Below, one piece after another: positions 24,800-37,393 of a stretch of 64,000 nt of DNA. Position numbers and translations under genes: made by a program. Origin of the DNA: Antedon mediterranea (lineage: Eukaryota; Echinodermata; Crinoidea; Comatulida; Antedonidae); assembly GCF_964355755.1 (NCBI RefSeq), contig NC_092677.1, positions 17,392,101-17,456,100 of the forward strand, in the 5' to 3' direction. How positions within the stretch are numbered: the first letter of the stretch is position 1; the number at the start of each line of letters is the position of its first letter. Under the pieces are notes generated by a model. The model saw nothing but the letters and a program-made list of their open reading frames with translations, was not told the DNA's origin and searched no databases.

Positions 24800-27700
24800 A
24801 CATTGAAACATTTCATATATAAATCACTACAAACTAATATCTCACAAATGCCACATTGGTTTCGTATGATAGATATTTATCTTTTGTCTGTACCAATGGG
24901 ATCATAATTATATATTAGCTATCTAATTATAATTAGTTGTGATTGTTTCTTTTTTTATTATAATATAAATATTTGATATGTAAATATTCCTAGTAATGTA
25001 GTCGACACATTTAGAGGAACACTTATTTCTTATTCACACTTGATGTATGAAATGTTGGCTGCACAGTATGAACATTTTTTAGGGCCTGTTCAGAATTACA
25101 AGTTACAGGTTTCATATTACATGGAAAAACAACTAGGAAAAGATTAGTGGAAGCCACCTCTTATGACACTGAACTTTCATTACTTACGGCCGAAAGCTCA
25201 AGGTACAAAATGACGGTATGATGCTTACGATATAAAAACATGCATCAACGATTTTGATCTCCAACCAATAAAATTTACTCTTGCTTACTGAATGTTCTCC
25301 CCAATCTTTAACAGTTTGTAACAAAATCGTTAAAATCGTGTATGAATGTTTAGCTGTTTCGCAACTATTTATAATGGTAAGACGCTACAAAAGCTTAATC
25401 TTCATATAGAGTGTGAATAGACCACTAGAGCGTGACAGACTGGAGGATTTAGTTCATCATGTTATTCCTGTGCTAATAGCTAGCAAATATGGTCAGCCGA
25501 AAAAATCTAAAGTATTTGCTGATCAACATTTGATTTGAACTCTGTGTTTAATTTGGTATTTTTTCCCATTAGAGAGGGTTAGATATAATGTGGTGAGATT
25601 TTGTATTTTTAGTACAATCCTAAAAGTTTTAAATGAATAGAATCTATTGTAAAAATAAATATCTATTCTACGACAAAGGAGAGTTGACAACAAATGATGT
25701 CACATGATGAGTTAGTAAACTGGTTGACAGAGAGAGCATGGAAATAAATAATTTCTTTGAGTTTCGTTGAATGATGATCTTTTTTTCAGAATGTCTCAAA
25801 ACTTTATGTGATTTATTAACAATAACTAAACTTTAAATTGTTAGAAATTGTACACTTTACAAAAAATATTTAAATTTGAAATAGCAAATCAATATAGGCC
25901 TAATAATAGCTACAAAAGCAAAGGTTTATATTTGTCCATACCGCAAGCAAATGAGAAGTCTGTGTGAAACGTAGGTATGCATGATTGAGCAACTGTAAAA
26001 AAATATAAGAATTATAAAAATTTGTTTACTGGCTGCTTTAGGGTGGGTACAGTGTGCCATATTTAATACTGTCTGGAATTTTGTGTATTTAATTTTGTAA
26101 TACCAGTTCTACAGTTGATCCTTTTTTTTTTTTTTAAATATGATGGTTCAAATCATGCTCTTTTTACATTTAACTTTATGTAGATTTACAATAATCGTAC
26201 ATCTGACTTTTTACGGGTGTACCATATATCAGGTTTCCTCTGGAAATAAATGACTATTATTAATTATGCACTCGACTTCCTATCATTAGGGTTTAACCAT
26301 ATCTATTTGTTATTGTTAATAATATTAGTAGTACTGTAGGCCTATTAGATATTGAGTTGGCCTCTACAGCTTTTATTTGCGTACAAAACGGGCCATTGTC
26401 CTTTATTCTCATCCCAGTTTATTAGGCAGTAATTATACATGACATGATGTCATATCACTGCCATATTTGTCTCTAGCATTACCATATTTGGGCACATCAC
26501 AGTTTATTTGTCAGTTCGAAGTGTTGAAAGATTTTTAGAACTTGTAAAACGAAGACGAATAGATCTGTTGAACAATACACTGTTTTGTGTTCTATATTCT
26601 TTCAAATATATGTGTACTAACTTGGAAAGTAGGACGTGTTTTGAAAGTTGTTTTTGAATTATATGTCATCATCGTCTTTAGTATAGTATAGGTCATGTTG
26701 GCGACTCATCGATGTAGTATACTACTACTCTACTATACACCGAGTAGATTCACTAATGCCTCTACCTCATATTTCGTGTTGTACAACCCTAAAAACGTAA
26801 CACAAAAAAGACAAAAGTAATTGAAATATGTTTTCTTTCTGCCTTCCATTGGAATAACGTTGGACAAATCATTTTTTAATCCGGATGTATGCACCGTCAT
26901 CGACTATAGTATGCTATTTATATTGATCAGCATAAGTACATGTAGGCCCTATTTACAATATATATATTATAAGCTACATTGAAGTATAGGCATGCTTAGT
27001 GATCGTCGAGGAGTTATATAGGTCCTACATCGTCAACAAAGACATTTTGACTCGCAAAACTAGAATTATAAGTATGCCTTTCATTTTATAAACTCAACTG
27101 TGATATGTTATGGAGGATCGACGTGGACTCGATTTAACTCTTCCAAGCAAATCACCTTCTCACCTGAAGTATTATGTAAACGTGTTACCTAACTAAGCTT
27201 TGAAATGTCTACTGGTCCACAAAAGTCACTAAATTTACAGGTGGACAAGAAATCAAACAATTAAATTTATTTAATAGCCTAATTAAACATGGAATTTTTT
27301 TTGTATGTATTTCACTGAAATATTATTTGAAAGATTTCATTTCTGATCTTTTATATTACAATTGATACATAAAAATATCTTATCTCCCTTGGAATTGTCG
27401 GTTGACACACGGGCCCCTTATAAATTGTTCTTTACAAATCTAAATTGTAGGTAGCACTCAGTGACGTTTAAAGAGGGTCAGGTGGATTTGGTTAAAATAG
27501 TCATTCAGTTTTTTTTTCGCGCATTTTTATTCATTTTAGTTTATTTCGTCTCATAGGCCTACCACTGGTAGTCTACTACCTACTCTCTATAGACGCGCCA
27601 GACCGAACACAATCCGCAGAAAACCCCTGATTAATATTTTGGTGTCCCTACAGCTTCTGCCATAATAAAAATGCTGAGAAAATTAAGCCTTATCGTTACC

Positions 27701-27835
27701 TTACAGATGGAAAATCGTATTATTTAAGATTTGTTCGATTTTTGCAATCTTTTAGTCCATTTTAATTGTAATGAATCGTCTTTCTCTAAAATGCCGCGAG
27801 ATGTTTTGCTTGTTCGTCTACAATCGAAGGCGGAG
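24800..27835. other. CHMP4 3' flank, no gene recognised
   Basis: The region probably begins with a long 3' untranslated part. Several AATAAA-type signals are present (near 25653 and 26245). A MITE family B fragment lies at 26436-26520. No frame has recognisable domains, including the short ATG frame at about 27112. Confidence 0.5.
26436..26520. mobile_element. MITE family B, fragment
   Basis: ACATGATGTCATATCACTGC and ATATTTGGGCACATCACA match the interior and right arm of the copy at 9001-9166. The ends are lost. Confidence 0.65.
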
Positions 27836-28160
27836 ATAAAAATCAAATTTTTAAAATTCAGATGGCCCTTATAATAAAGTCAAAAAATAAATTTTACATG
27901 AATTCACATCTACAACTCATTACTCTTTATAATATTAATAAGTGAACAAAAAAATAGGGGGTCACCAGCCATCTCGGAGAGCTATAATCGATTCAAAATA
28001 GCCATATTTTTTCACAAATTTGCCTAAAATATTAACCATTTTTAAGCGCATGATTTCAAAGTTTGACGTGCACGTGTGTCATTATTTTACATTCATAATT
28101 CATCACAGAAACTTATCATAAAAGGTATACAGAACAACAAAGTGCAAAAATGGTCTGTCT
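27836..28160 (+). repeat. Interspersed repeat family D, copy 1
   Basis: Blocks shared in order with 31085-31345 include TTTTTAAAATTCAGATGGCC, ACAACTCATTACTCTTT, GTGTGTCATTATTTTACATT and ACTTATCATAAAAGGTATA. Copy 2 is shorter and has internal gaps. The class is unknown and neither copy is coding. Together the two copies bracket the unrecognised gene at 29464-30518. Confidence 0.75.
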
Positions 28161-29463
28161 AAAAGCAAAAGCGCGGGAGATTTTTTTTTTTAATGTGAAA
28201 TGCTTAAAATGTCCTGCATGAAACGTGTAGAAAGTTGATTTGAAATTGATTTTGAGCATTTTTAACTTTCAAAGCACGCGTACGCGCGAAAATACCAATG
28301 TTCAAAATGTTGCTGATAATACAGGAAGATGACCCTTGACGACACGAAGCATCCGTATTTCCAAGTTTCATTTGAAAAATGCTGTTAGTTTTGAATTTAT
28401 AGTCAATTTAAGAATTTCAGAAAATCGCGCTACAGAGCGATAGCCAAAAAATACACTTTTTCCTCAATGTAAACAAACACTCATTTCGACAAAACAGTCT
28501 TACTGTAATTTTGTAGCCAGTGACTCCAAAGAACCTCGGCCCTCGCAATGTCTGGTTTCTGAAAACAATACTATGCGGGGATCGAGGTTCTCGTACATAA
28601 TGGGTTAGACACCTCGTATACCAATTTTATTTATTCGACCCAACGACCTTAAACTCACTTCGAAACGAACGCGATACACCTATACTAAGAAACTAAATCA
28701 ACAGTTGTTGAATGCAACCGGCAAAAATAAACCGGGAAAAATTGAACAGTGAGACACTCTGTTCATTCTAATTCTCGTTTGTGTTGTCTCACACTAGGCA
28801 TTATTCGTACATAAGATAGCGAATGATTTGCTTTGGTAGAGTGGAAGCGAACTCAACTTTGATAAGTCTTTTCGGTCAAAATAGTCGCGAATAAACAACC
28901 TAGAGAGATGTTTCAAAGACCGGGGAGTATCGTTCATTAATCAGGTGTGATCTTAGAGGCTCAGCTGCCATTGCTGTCATAAAGACAAACAACAATTGAT
29001 CCTTTAATCACAACACTCGCTGTCTCTGATATGTATGATGGCAAACCAATCAGAAGTGGTAGGAGGGTAAATGGGTCATCTCGACTGAAACCTAATGTCC
29101 AGACGGCTCCATTGCTAATCAGAATCCTCAATTTCTCGCTACACATGCTGTCTGGCTTCCAAATCGTTATTGAAGAAGCCTTACAACTTCAACAAGACGT
29201 ATTGCATAGGTGTTTCCCCACTTTCTGTCTGCGCATTTGGGTTCGCTCCATATTTAAACCATTTCCGAATCGCACTGTGGCACACGCGCGCACACATTGT
29301 TTCCGATTTGTGTTGGTACGCTCGCGTTTTACTAGTGAATGCGGGTCAAATTGTACTATGGAAACGGCAATAATAAACATTCAATTGAACAGTTAAAACG
29401 AACAAAATCGTTATACTGACCACATCTGCTATTATTAACTAGAAATCTAAAGAGAATTAATAA
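28161..29463. other. Upstream flank of the unrecognised gene
   Basis: This is a mixed-composition stretch, less AT-rich near 28540-29400. A 121-codon plus-strand frame (29031-29396) and an overlapping 61-codon minus-strand frame (28961-29146) exist. Neither has introns, motifs or clear similarity, so neither is called. The sequence immediately upstream of the predicted ATG at 29464 holds no obvious TATA box. Confidence 0.4.
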
Positions 29464-30518
29464 ATGGATATGCCAAATGGTAAGATAATTTACTTATGTA
29501 ATTTATTATATTATGGTATTGTAATTACATTGCTTTTTTTTTGTAATTTATACTGTGCAACAAGTCATCTTAAATGTTCTTTTTTTTTTTTTATTAAGGT
29601 CCTGTGCATAAGTCTAGGACCCGCCGTAGAGTGCATAAGTCTGGGACTCGTCGTAGACACGAACCGAACAACCGAGAGCGCTCTCTCGAATTACCGTCAT
29701 CGTTTAGAAGACCTAAACAAGTTCCAGTAAATTCAACAAATGATTCTGATGCTGGAACAATCAGAAACTCGCTAGAAAATGCCCGTTCTGAGATTCAACG
29801 GTTTACTGATCTGATGTCCGATTACGTCGACTTAGCCGATAGACGAGTTAAAAATGTACAAGAACCACCGGCTGGTGCATTCCCCGGAGGAACGATAGAT
29901 GAAAAAATACAATATTATGAAAATAGACGTCGGATGTATGCACACGCATACGAAATGAGTTTGAAATCAAGAAAACTTGATGAAAATGCGAAGAAGAATT
30001 TACAGATTTTCCCAGATGACGATTTTAGAGAGAGATATTTTCGGAGAAAAGAAATTAGGATGAAAATGAAACACGAAGCGGAGGAAGAATTTGCACAGCT
30101 ATGCGAATATATAGTTGAAATCAGGCAACGTAAATTTAATCGTGCTAATAGTATAGCCGATGTTCAAGAAGTAGGAAATTCCCGCCAAAATGATGAATCA
30201 CAAGCGTTACTGACTAGACGACAGTTAGTTGGGAGCGAACATAGAAATAGAGTAATGAATCATAGTGCTGGTGATGGAGCAACGAACCAACACCAAGGAG
30301 ATGTAATGGCACATCGTGACGAGACCACGACACCAGCCATCGATGGTGATAACGCAACAGTAGGCATGAGTAATCAACAGGAAAGTACTATTGCCCAACC
30401 TCGCCGCCGCCGTTGGCGAATTCGTGTGCCGTGGCTTCGACGGATCTGGCGATGGGCACGCAAGCATCGACGGCGAAACAGCAGAACTATCTCGGATGCT
30501 GCACCAGACAATCAATAG
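29464..30518 (+). CDS. Unrecognised two-exon gene, 311 aa, basic ends, W/R-rich C-terminus
   Basis: I do not recognise this protein. Exon 1 (29464-29479, ATGGATATGCCAAATG) joins exon 2 (29599-30518) across a 119-bp intron with GT-AG and a long T tract; the frame is exact, giving MDMPNGPVHKS and 311 residues. The N-terminus has a tandem VHKS-x-TRRR motif. The middle (about 60-180) is charged and helix-like (SEIQRFTDLMSDYVDLADRR; DDDFRERYFRRKEIRMKMKH). A polar linker follows, then an Arg/Trp-rich segment (RRRRWRIRVPWLRRIWRWAR) that could be an amphipathic cationic helix or a nucleic-acid-binding tail. No zinc finger, signal peptide or catalytic motif is seen. ATTAAA at 30578 may be the poly(A) signal. 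Repeat family D flanks it on both sides. A host orphan gene or a transposon-borne gene are both possible. Confidence 0.65.
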
Positions 30519-31084
30519 TGGTTTTTTTTCAACTTTTATATTTTATATTTTATATATGTTTGTATTTCAAAATGTGAATTAAACAATATTTCATAGCAAA
30601 ACGAGTTTTATTGTTCAGAAACAAGAAGCTGGAAATAATTCCAAAATCAAATGCTTAACATTTCTTTTTCAAAAAACTCCTATAATAAATAGAATGGTAT
30701 ATAACATATCCCCATACAATACAAACTAGATTTGAACTCGTCACGGTGACGAGTTAAACTATCGCGCAACGCATCGTAACATGCACATTCTATTTATTAG
30801 GCTTACAGAAGGCTACACTACTGCGCTGCGCTACACAACGATTGTACAAACAGCATAGCATCGATCAAAATCATTCAACAAGCGTCAACAGTTGACGGTA
30901 TTGGCATTGTAAACGGTTTAGTTGACGGTTATTTTTTGTTTTACACCACTCATGTTTATTTAATTGTTTGAATATGATGACCTTTTCAAATTAAAAATAA
31001 AGTTCATATGTCTGAAGGAGAATGGTTTGAGTAATATAACAATATTGAAAATTGGAAGAAAATTGATAACGATTATGCGATATT
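30519..31084. other. 3' flank of the unrecognised gene with a near-palindrome
   Basis: No gene is seen. AACTCGTCACGGTGACGAGTT at about 30735-30755 is palindromic except for its centre. The rest is AT-rich. Confidence 0.4.
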
Positions 31085-31345
31085 CGTGTCGAAAGAGATA
31101 AAAATCCAATTTTTAAAATTCAGATGGCCATATGATGACGTCAAAACATACCTACGGTGTAAATTTCATATGAATTCATATTTACAACTGATTACTCTTT
31201 TATAATAGGCCTAAGTGAAAAAAAATAGTGCGTCACCTGCCAGTCAACCCGGAGAATTTGACGTGCGCGTGTGTCATTATTTTACATTCATTTTACAAGT
31301 CATCAAAAATTAAAGGAACTTATCATAAAAGGTATATACGTGCAT
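31085..31345 (+). repeat. Interspersed repeat family D, copy 2
   Basis: Same orientation and same block order as 27836-28160 (TTTTTAAAATTCAGATGGCC through ACTTATCATAAAAGGTATA). It lies about 570 bp downstream of the unrecognised gene. Confidence 0.75.
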
Positions 31346-33836
31346 CTGCTGGCCAAGTTACAACATAACTGCTATCGCCGTTTTCGAGATCTGCGATCAA
31401 CAAAAAATGAGCCGAAAAAATGAAATTTTTGACAATAACAATAGGCTAATACACGGTTAGATTCAACAAAAAAACCATTGGCTGGCAGCCAATTTGACAA
31501 TTTTTTTGCTTTAAATTACATATTTTCAGGTAAATATTTTTTTCCCATCCAATTTTTGGTTAAAAGTGAATAACTATGTGACAATAAAATGGCATATTTA
31601 AAATATTATCTGTAAAAACATTTGAAACTGTCACCCGAACAGTACTGTCATGATGTAGCGTAACAAATACCTTGCGCATGCTTGAGGTAACTACTGACCA
31701 ATTAGAAACGGTATTCAATCAATCCATATCTCTCGCTCTCGAACTTGAATCTCAACACGCGGCGGATATCCGCACATCGCGACGACCGAGCAGCAGCTGC
31801 ACAACATCAAAATGGAAATAAATACAATTAATAACGAAACTAAAATTGTAAGTTCAATTATAATTTGTCATACTGTAATTATAAAATATCAGGACGACTG
31901 ACCTACGGACCTACTAACGTTGCTATCATGTTTATAACTCAGTATCTCTAGCCTAGATTTAGGACTGAGTTGGCCTAGGAATAGGCTAGGCTTGTTGTAT
32001 GAAGATGATGGGTGTTTACACTCCTAGGGGAGGGAGCGAGAGCGTCGCCTACAAAATTTGTCTTCGTTTGCAGGCCGATTTTGTAGTTCATTATTAAAGA
32101 TCTTCAAGATTTTCATGCTGGATTTTCCTCTCATTTATACTTCCTTGTCTAGGGGCCATAAAGGCATTTTTCCTCGTACATATTGAATTGTATGTTTTTG
32201 AGTGTAATTAGCCCTTTCAGGTAGTGAGTTAATTTAATACTCTGGTTATTACGTTAGTTAATTTCCATTTAGGCTTTTAAATTTTATTGATAAATCATGA
32301 GTGATTTAAACCGGATTCAGATGTCAAGGTGTAAAAAAATAAAAAGCAGTTTGGTTATTGATAAACAAATTGTTAATGGATAGGGATGATACAACATTGT
32401 ATGTACTGTACTTTCTTGTAATTGTCTTCTAATCCTATAATTGTGTCTGGGCTCGGCCTTTATATTTTATTTTTTGTGATTGGTCAAATTGCCTACATTG
32501 CATGTACGTTCTTGTGCCAAGTCTTTTGGGACCCCTCAGGATACAAACCTCCGGGTTTAGAGGGTTATCCTTTGCTCCTACTCGTTTTTTGTTGTTGTCT
32601 TTGTTCTGATTTTGTTGTTTGTTAAGTCTGCAACTTTTGATGTATATATATATTTCTGTACCAAAGTTATTTTTATATGAGCAAGAAATAAAAACAAACA
32701 AACAATTTGTGATAAGCAAGATTCACCAACCAATAAAAAAGTATCTTCAATTTGTTAAAATCTGATTTCAGTACTTTATTTACAAACAACATAAATATAT
32801 ACAATAGCAGTAGCACAATCCAATAAAACCATTGAATTGAACACATTATATAAACAGCAAAATATAAAAACTCTAAAAAAAATTAATACTACAATTATAT
32901 ACAGTATGTACATTTTCTACGATATTAAATTGATATTTACTGTATTAAATTATTGTATATACCGTAATTTAAAAATATCAATAAAGTTGTATTCGTTACA
33001 ATACATTGAAATGTTTATTAGTATCGTACACAATTTACAGTATTATTCACGTTTTTTTTAAGGAACTAAATATAAAATTATGTTGATACATGATGAAAAG
33101 TTAAAAATAATCTACATACATTTTAAAAACATATTTTTGGAAATGGAAATCATAAAAAAAAAATTGTATTATTGAGTTTCAAGTTTTAAATTTTTGATAT
33201 TTTGTTTTTATAAACAGAAATTCATTAAAAATGTATTGGAGTACTTTTTTCATTCATTCATACCAATATTTATTACATATTAGTAATTGATAAATTTTTT
33301 GTTCTACCGTAGACAAATTAAATAAATAATGTGACCTTTACAACATACAGGTAAAAGGACACTTTGTTGTTCAAGGAAACTAAAATAACAACTATATACA
33401 GTACACTAATAACAACTTGTCAAGCGCTGCCTGACCAACTCAAAATCTGATCAATTCTATCGATTGTTGACATTGCACACATAAGTGAATAGTATAGTGC
33501 CCCTTTTAAAATGTTAGTACAGCAGAATTTTTTTAAATAAATAGATATTAATAAATCAGCTAAAATTAGGATAAAAATGTTGCACAAGCCTGACAAAGTA
33601 CATACACATTAATAATGATTCTAATGTGGTTTTAGTTGTTGATTTAATTCATTTTCTTTTTAGGAATTTTAATTTTGGCCCAGTTTTATTTTCTAGCAAG
33701 ATACTGTACATAACCCGGTAAAATTACTGACTGACCCTGTACTTTTTAGAAGTTGGGAGCTTGCTGGGCTTATACATTTTGAGGTTGGTCTGTACTCGAG
33801 TACATAGTACAACGGTATAAGTTATTGTTACTATTA
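31346..33836. other. Intergenic stretch with an orphan exon-like site and a LINE tail
   Basis: At 31812-31847 an ATG frame of 12 codons (MEINTINNETKI) runs directly into a GTAAGT donor and follows a CG-containing, promoter-like stretch (31740-31810). No downstream coding exon could be joined to it. A candidate acceptor TTTGCAG near 32072 leads to a stop after eight codons. The rest is AT-rich and non-coding. Confidence 0.4.
32440..32706 (+). mobile_element. LINE 3' tail fragment with (AAAC)n end
   Basis: The stretch GGGACCCCTCAGGATACAAA, CTTTGCTCCTACTCG and T-rich sequence ends in AAATAAAAACAAACAAACAA. This is the form of a non-LTR retrotransposon 3' end. Short frames on both strands have no motif. 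Confidence 0.45.
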
Positions 33837-36800
33837 TTAGGATTGCACTTTTATTAGGTGATCATAATTTAATATTTTAGCATCATCTTTGAAATAAATT
33901 TCTTCCATCTGTTCCAACGATTGATCTGCATCCACTACCTAGAAGAAAAAAAAACAAGATTTGTTATTTTATTTTTCTCCTTTCCAAGCCCTTCATCCAA
34001 TAGCAACCATTTGAAGATTTGTTGCATACATTTAGATCAATATATGCCCATTACTGTAGCTGATGCGGTCAGTCTAAAATTACCGAAAACAAATTTGTAT
34101 AATTTTTTTTTAATATCACCCTCTACTTATGGGTGTTTCTAGACTGAACCCATGACACGAGAACATTATTCAAATTTAGTCCACATAAAATTTTAATTTG
34201 CAAACATAGATTGTCAGATCTGAATATGAACCAAAGCACCCTGCAGTGCTCTGATTCTAGGTCACAGTACAACATTTTGAACAGAAAGGCCAGAGTGATG
34301 CTGCATATGTATGCACAATACCATTGTCTTAAAGTGATGTTCAAAGTTTCAATATGTTCTCTACTAAATTAGAAAGGCCTATTTGTTTATACAGGTAAGG
34401 TGATGAATTGACTGCAGTTTGTATGTCAGTTTTTACAATGTATTGTACTGTACTTACTATAACGTTTGAATTGGTGTTTATTGTAGAACCCTCTATTAGC
34501 CATTCCTCGTGCAAGTCATGGATCTGTTGTAGGTATTCCAACGGGATGCAGTTTTCCTCATTCCGGCAACGCTTTTTGATTCTTTCATAACATTTCTGGG
34601 GTGAAGTTCTCAAGTAGACTAAGTAAAACATACAACAATTAAATATTATTATTATTACTCTGCAAAAACTTTATTTGAACTGGTTAAGTAATCAGGCTAG
34701 GCCTATAACTGACTAATGAACTTGCACAGAAAATTATAAAATTTGATTAATTTAATCAGAAAAAACAGTATAGGAAATGAAAGTGTAATTTTCATCAGTT
34801 TTTTTAGTCATTTGAGCACAGAACTGTGCATTATATTATGTTATATATACTGTAAATAAATCAGCTTACTTTTTCAATTCAAGTTTAACATTAAGAATCA
34901 TATTCGGAAGCCCTAATGATACACATCTGCTGAAATGATACATTATTGTATTCATATTTTCCAAACTTACTTATTTGGTCAACATTAAGGTTCAAGTTTA
35001 CAAAGATCCAATCAAACCATTCATTGATTATGGCATATTCCGCATCTGACATTTTATTGCTACAAAATAAGAAAAATTATGTTATTATAATTAATGATAA
35101 AATTATAGTTGGTCAAGCAAAGGAAAGACGCTGCAAACCATAGCCATTTTGGCTCAGGTTCAAGGTACTGTACTCATCAAAAATAGTTTTCTCATAAGGA
35201 ATTTAAAACTGGAGGTCCAATTATATAGGTCTGGCTTGTGTCTGTGGAAAAATCGAGTGCATCTTTCAAGAGGTGGTGTTCTGGTACAAAAATGATTTGT
35301 ATTATATTTTGTAAAATGTATCTTTTATCTGATTAAATAATATAATAATAATATAATAATCACTTTCTTGTAAGTATCTTTTAGCTTACCTTCTGTACAA
35401 GTTCTCTACAAACACATGTCTAGCACTAAACAGTGACCGTTCCATTAGTTTCAGTGGTTGCTTTGTTGGACATGTGTGGTTTTGTAACATGGTTAATTGT
35501 AAGTATGACTGAAATGCAAAACTCCAACGCGCTGGATCTTCGTACATCAAACCCTATATAAAATGTTCAAATTTTGTATTAATTTACTTAAAATATAAAA
35601 TTTTAGCCATTTAAATTAAAAATGTTAGGCTACACACAACTCAAATTTAAATCAAGCATATCAATTTATTTTATAAAAATGTTATGCACTTGTCAATCCC
35701 CTATACAACCGCCGGGAGCTGGTGCGTCATATGTCCAATTTGCGTCATACTGTACCTTATGAATACCATGACACTGCCTTAAGGTGACTATGACGCACCC
35801 ATTGTGATGCATTGTGACCATGTTGTTCATGATGGTGGGTGGTAAAGTGACAAACCATCATTGTTCATTGATGTGACGTACATCTAGGTTTTTTTGACAC
35901 ACCCCTGTGTCAATAATTATATTTAAATGACATTCCTCTCCCAGGGTTGTATGGTGTATAGTATTGACAATTGCATTATATTAAGCAGGATGTTTAGTTA
36001 TTTACCAATGTATTATGGCCTCTGACATTTTGCCATTTGGACACAGGTTCAGTCAGAACTTCTACACCATAGGGAACTTGCTCTTGGAACATTTCTAACA
36101 TTGTGGTCTTGCCGCAACCGATGTTTCCCTCAACACATATCTTAGTTTTAAAAAGAAATAATCAAATGTCATTATTTATGTCTGCTGTACCTGTACACTC
36201 ATCATTATGAAATGTAGGCTTCAACAAATAAAATCCACCACCACATGCATACACAATATTGTATTAACAATTTGTTAAATCTATTTGTAGCTGAAAGAAC
36301 TTACTCATATATTGACAATGACATGTATCTACAATTTACCAAACATTTTTATACAATTGTCACTTCTTGATATTAATTGTATTTGATTATATCATAATAA
36401 TTATCATTACTAACAATTAAACGTCTCACAGTCACATGCCAGGGCATTTAATATTCGATTACGGTAATAAAATTTATAAACTGGCTAATGTCTACTGCTG
36501 CTGTTAGTTTTAATGTGCTGTTTTGCATCATGGAGCTACTGTATCTAATTTATAGACCCATGGTTGCATCTTTTTAAATTATATTATAAAACAGTTGAAC
36601 CTCCCGTCAGCAGCCACCTTCGGGACAGGGAAAAGTGGCCGCTTACAGGAGGTGCCCGTTTATGGGAGGTTCTGCCGACATATTATGTTTTGCACAATAT
36701 TTTCGTTTTTACGCAACATGCCTCTAAATTCTCCATCATATCGTATTAGTTATTACAGTATTTATGATTTTCGGACAAATTTAAATTTTTGTAGTTTTCT

Positions 36801-37393
36801 CATCTCAAATATCTAAAAAACACAGGAATGTTCTTCACAGAAATGCTATTAAAACCACTTCAAAACAAACTATACTAATAGGCTATATAAAGCACAATAG
36901 TTTTAGTAAGTATCAAAATTGTATTTTTGTTGTCAAAAGTAAAAAAAACACAAATTTTTCGGGTGGCCACTTACGGTGGGAGGTAATTTACCACACAAAA
37001 AAATCTAATTTTTAGTAAAAAAGTGTTTGCAGCCGCTTTTACGGGAGGTGGTCGCTTTATGGGAGGTGTACTAATTGCACCCTATATAGCCTACTACTAC
37101 TACTACTTTACTACTAGGCCTATATAGAGGAGGTGGTGAAAACTGAGCAAAATGTTTAAAAATATGCACACACATAGGCCTAGCCTAGGCCTTTTTAGCA
37201 TCCTAGCCTACCTACGGTACCTACACATCATATCATATTCATACGTAGCCTACAGTACGTGCCATCATAATTATTGTCATGTAAAAAAAAACCTGTAAAT
37301 AATAAATTCATTTTATGACTTCCAATAAAAAAAGACACAACATGTTTTGATTATCCTACTTACTGTTGCTTTTGAGTTTCTAGAATCTGACAT
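33837..37393 (-). CDS. TK2: TK2-like deoxynucleoside kinase, short N-terminus (copy A)
   Basis: This enzyme family phosphorylates pyrimidine (and in some animals all) deoxynucleosides for salvage. Six minus-strand exons, in coding order 37364-37393, 36006-36140, 35390-35553, 34971-35059, 34458-34618 and 33837-33938, give 226 residues with consistent phases and GT-AG borders. Motifs: P-loop [10 protein letters not shown] (14-23), [16 protein letters not shown], the conserved substrate glutamine in FQSYLQLTM (Q70), ERS (93-95), the LID arginines in [10 protein letters not shown], and [14 protein letters not shown]. Only ten residues precede the P-loop strand, so there is no room for a mitochondrial presequence, which suggests a cytosolic or nuclear form. 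Exon lengths 164, 89 and 161 are the same as in copy B (56037-60242). The first exon is short and rests on an ATG followed by a good donor. Confidence 0.93.
35685..35975. mobile_element. PIF/Harbinger-like MITE (family C), older copy
   Basis: TTA duplicates flank TGCACTTGTCAAT and ATTGACAATTGCA. The interior keeps CCATTGTGATGCATTGTGAC and GTGGGTGGTAAAGTGACA, as in 22262-22587, but with many substitutions. It lies in an intron of TK2 copy A. Confidence 0.85.
36592..37074. mobile_element. Possible inverted-repeat element with GGGAGGT motifs
   Basis: The left end AGTTGAACCTCCCGTCAGC and the reverse-complemented right end AGTACACCTCCCATAAAGCG match partly. GTGGCCGCTTACAGGAGGT, GGGAGGTTC, TACGGTGGGAGGT and TTACGGGAGGTGGTCGC recur inside. 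It lies in intron 1 of TK2 copy A. Target duplication is not clear. Confidence 0.5.

Noticed and set aside
28961-29146. Minus-strand frame NGAVWTL...DDPFTLLPLLIGL with faint likeness to the COX18/Oxa1 family
   Set aside because: Only a few residues align, flanking frames do not continue the similarity and no splice sites fit; treated as chance.
29031-29396. 121-codon plus-strand frame upstream of the unrecognised gene
   Set aside because: No motifs, a competing frame on the other strand and no good splice context.
34123-34344. 73-codon minus-strand frame
   Set aside because: It lies in the last intron of TK2 copy A and has no similarity.
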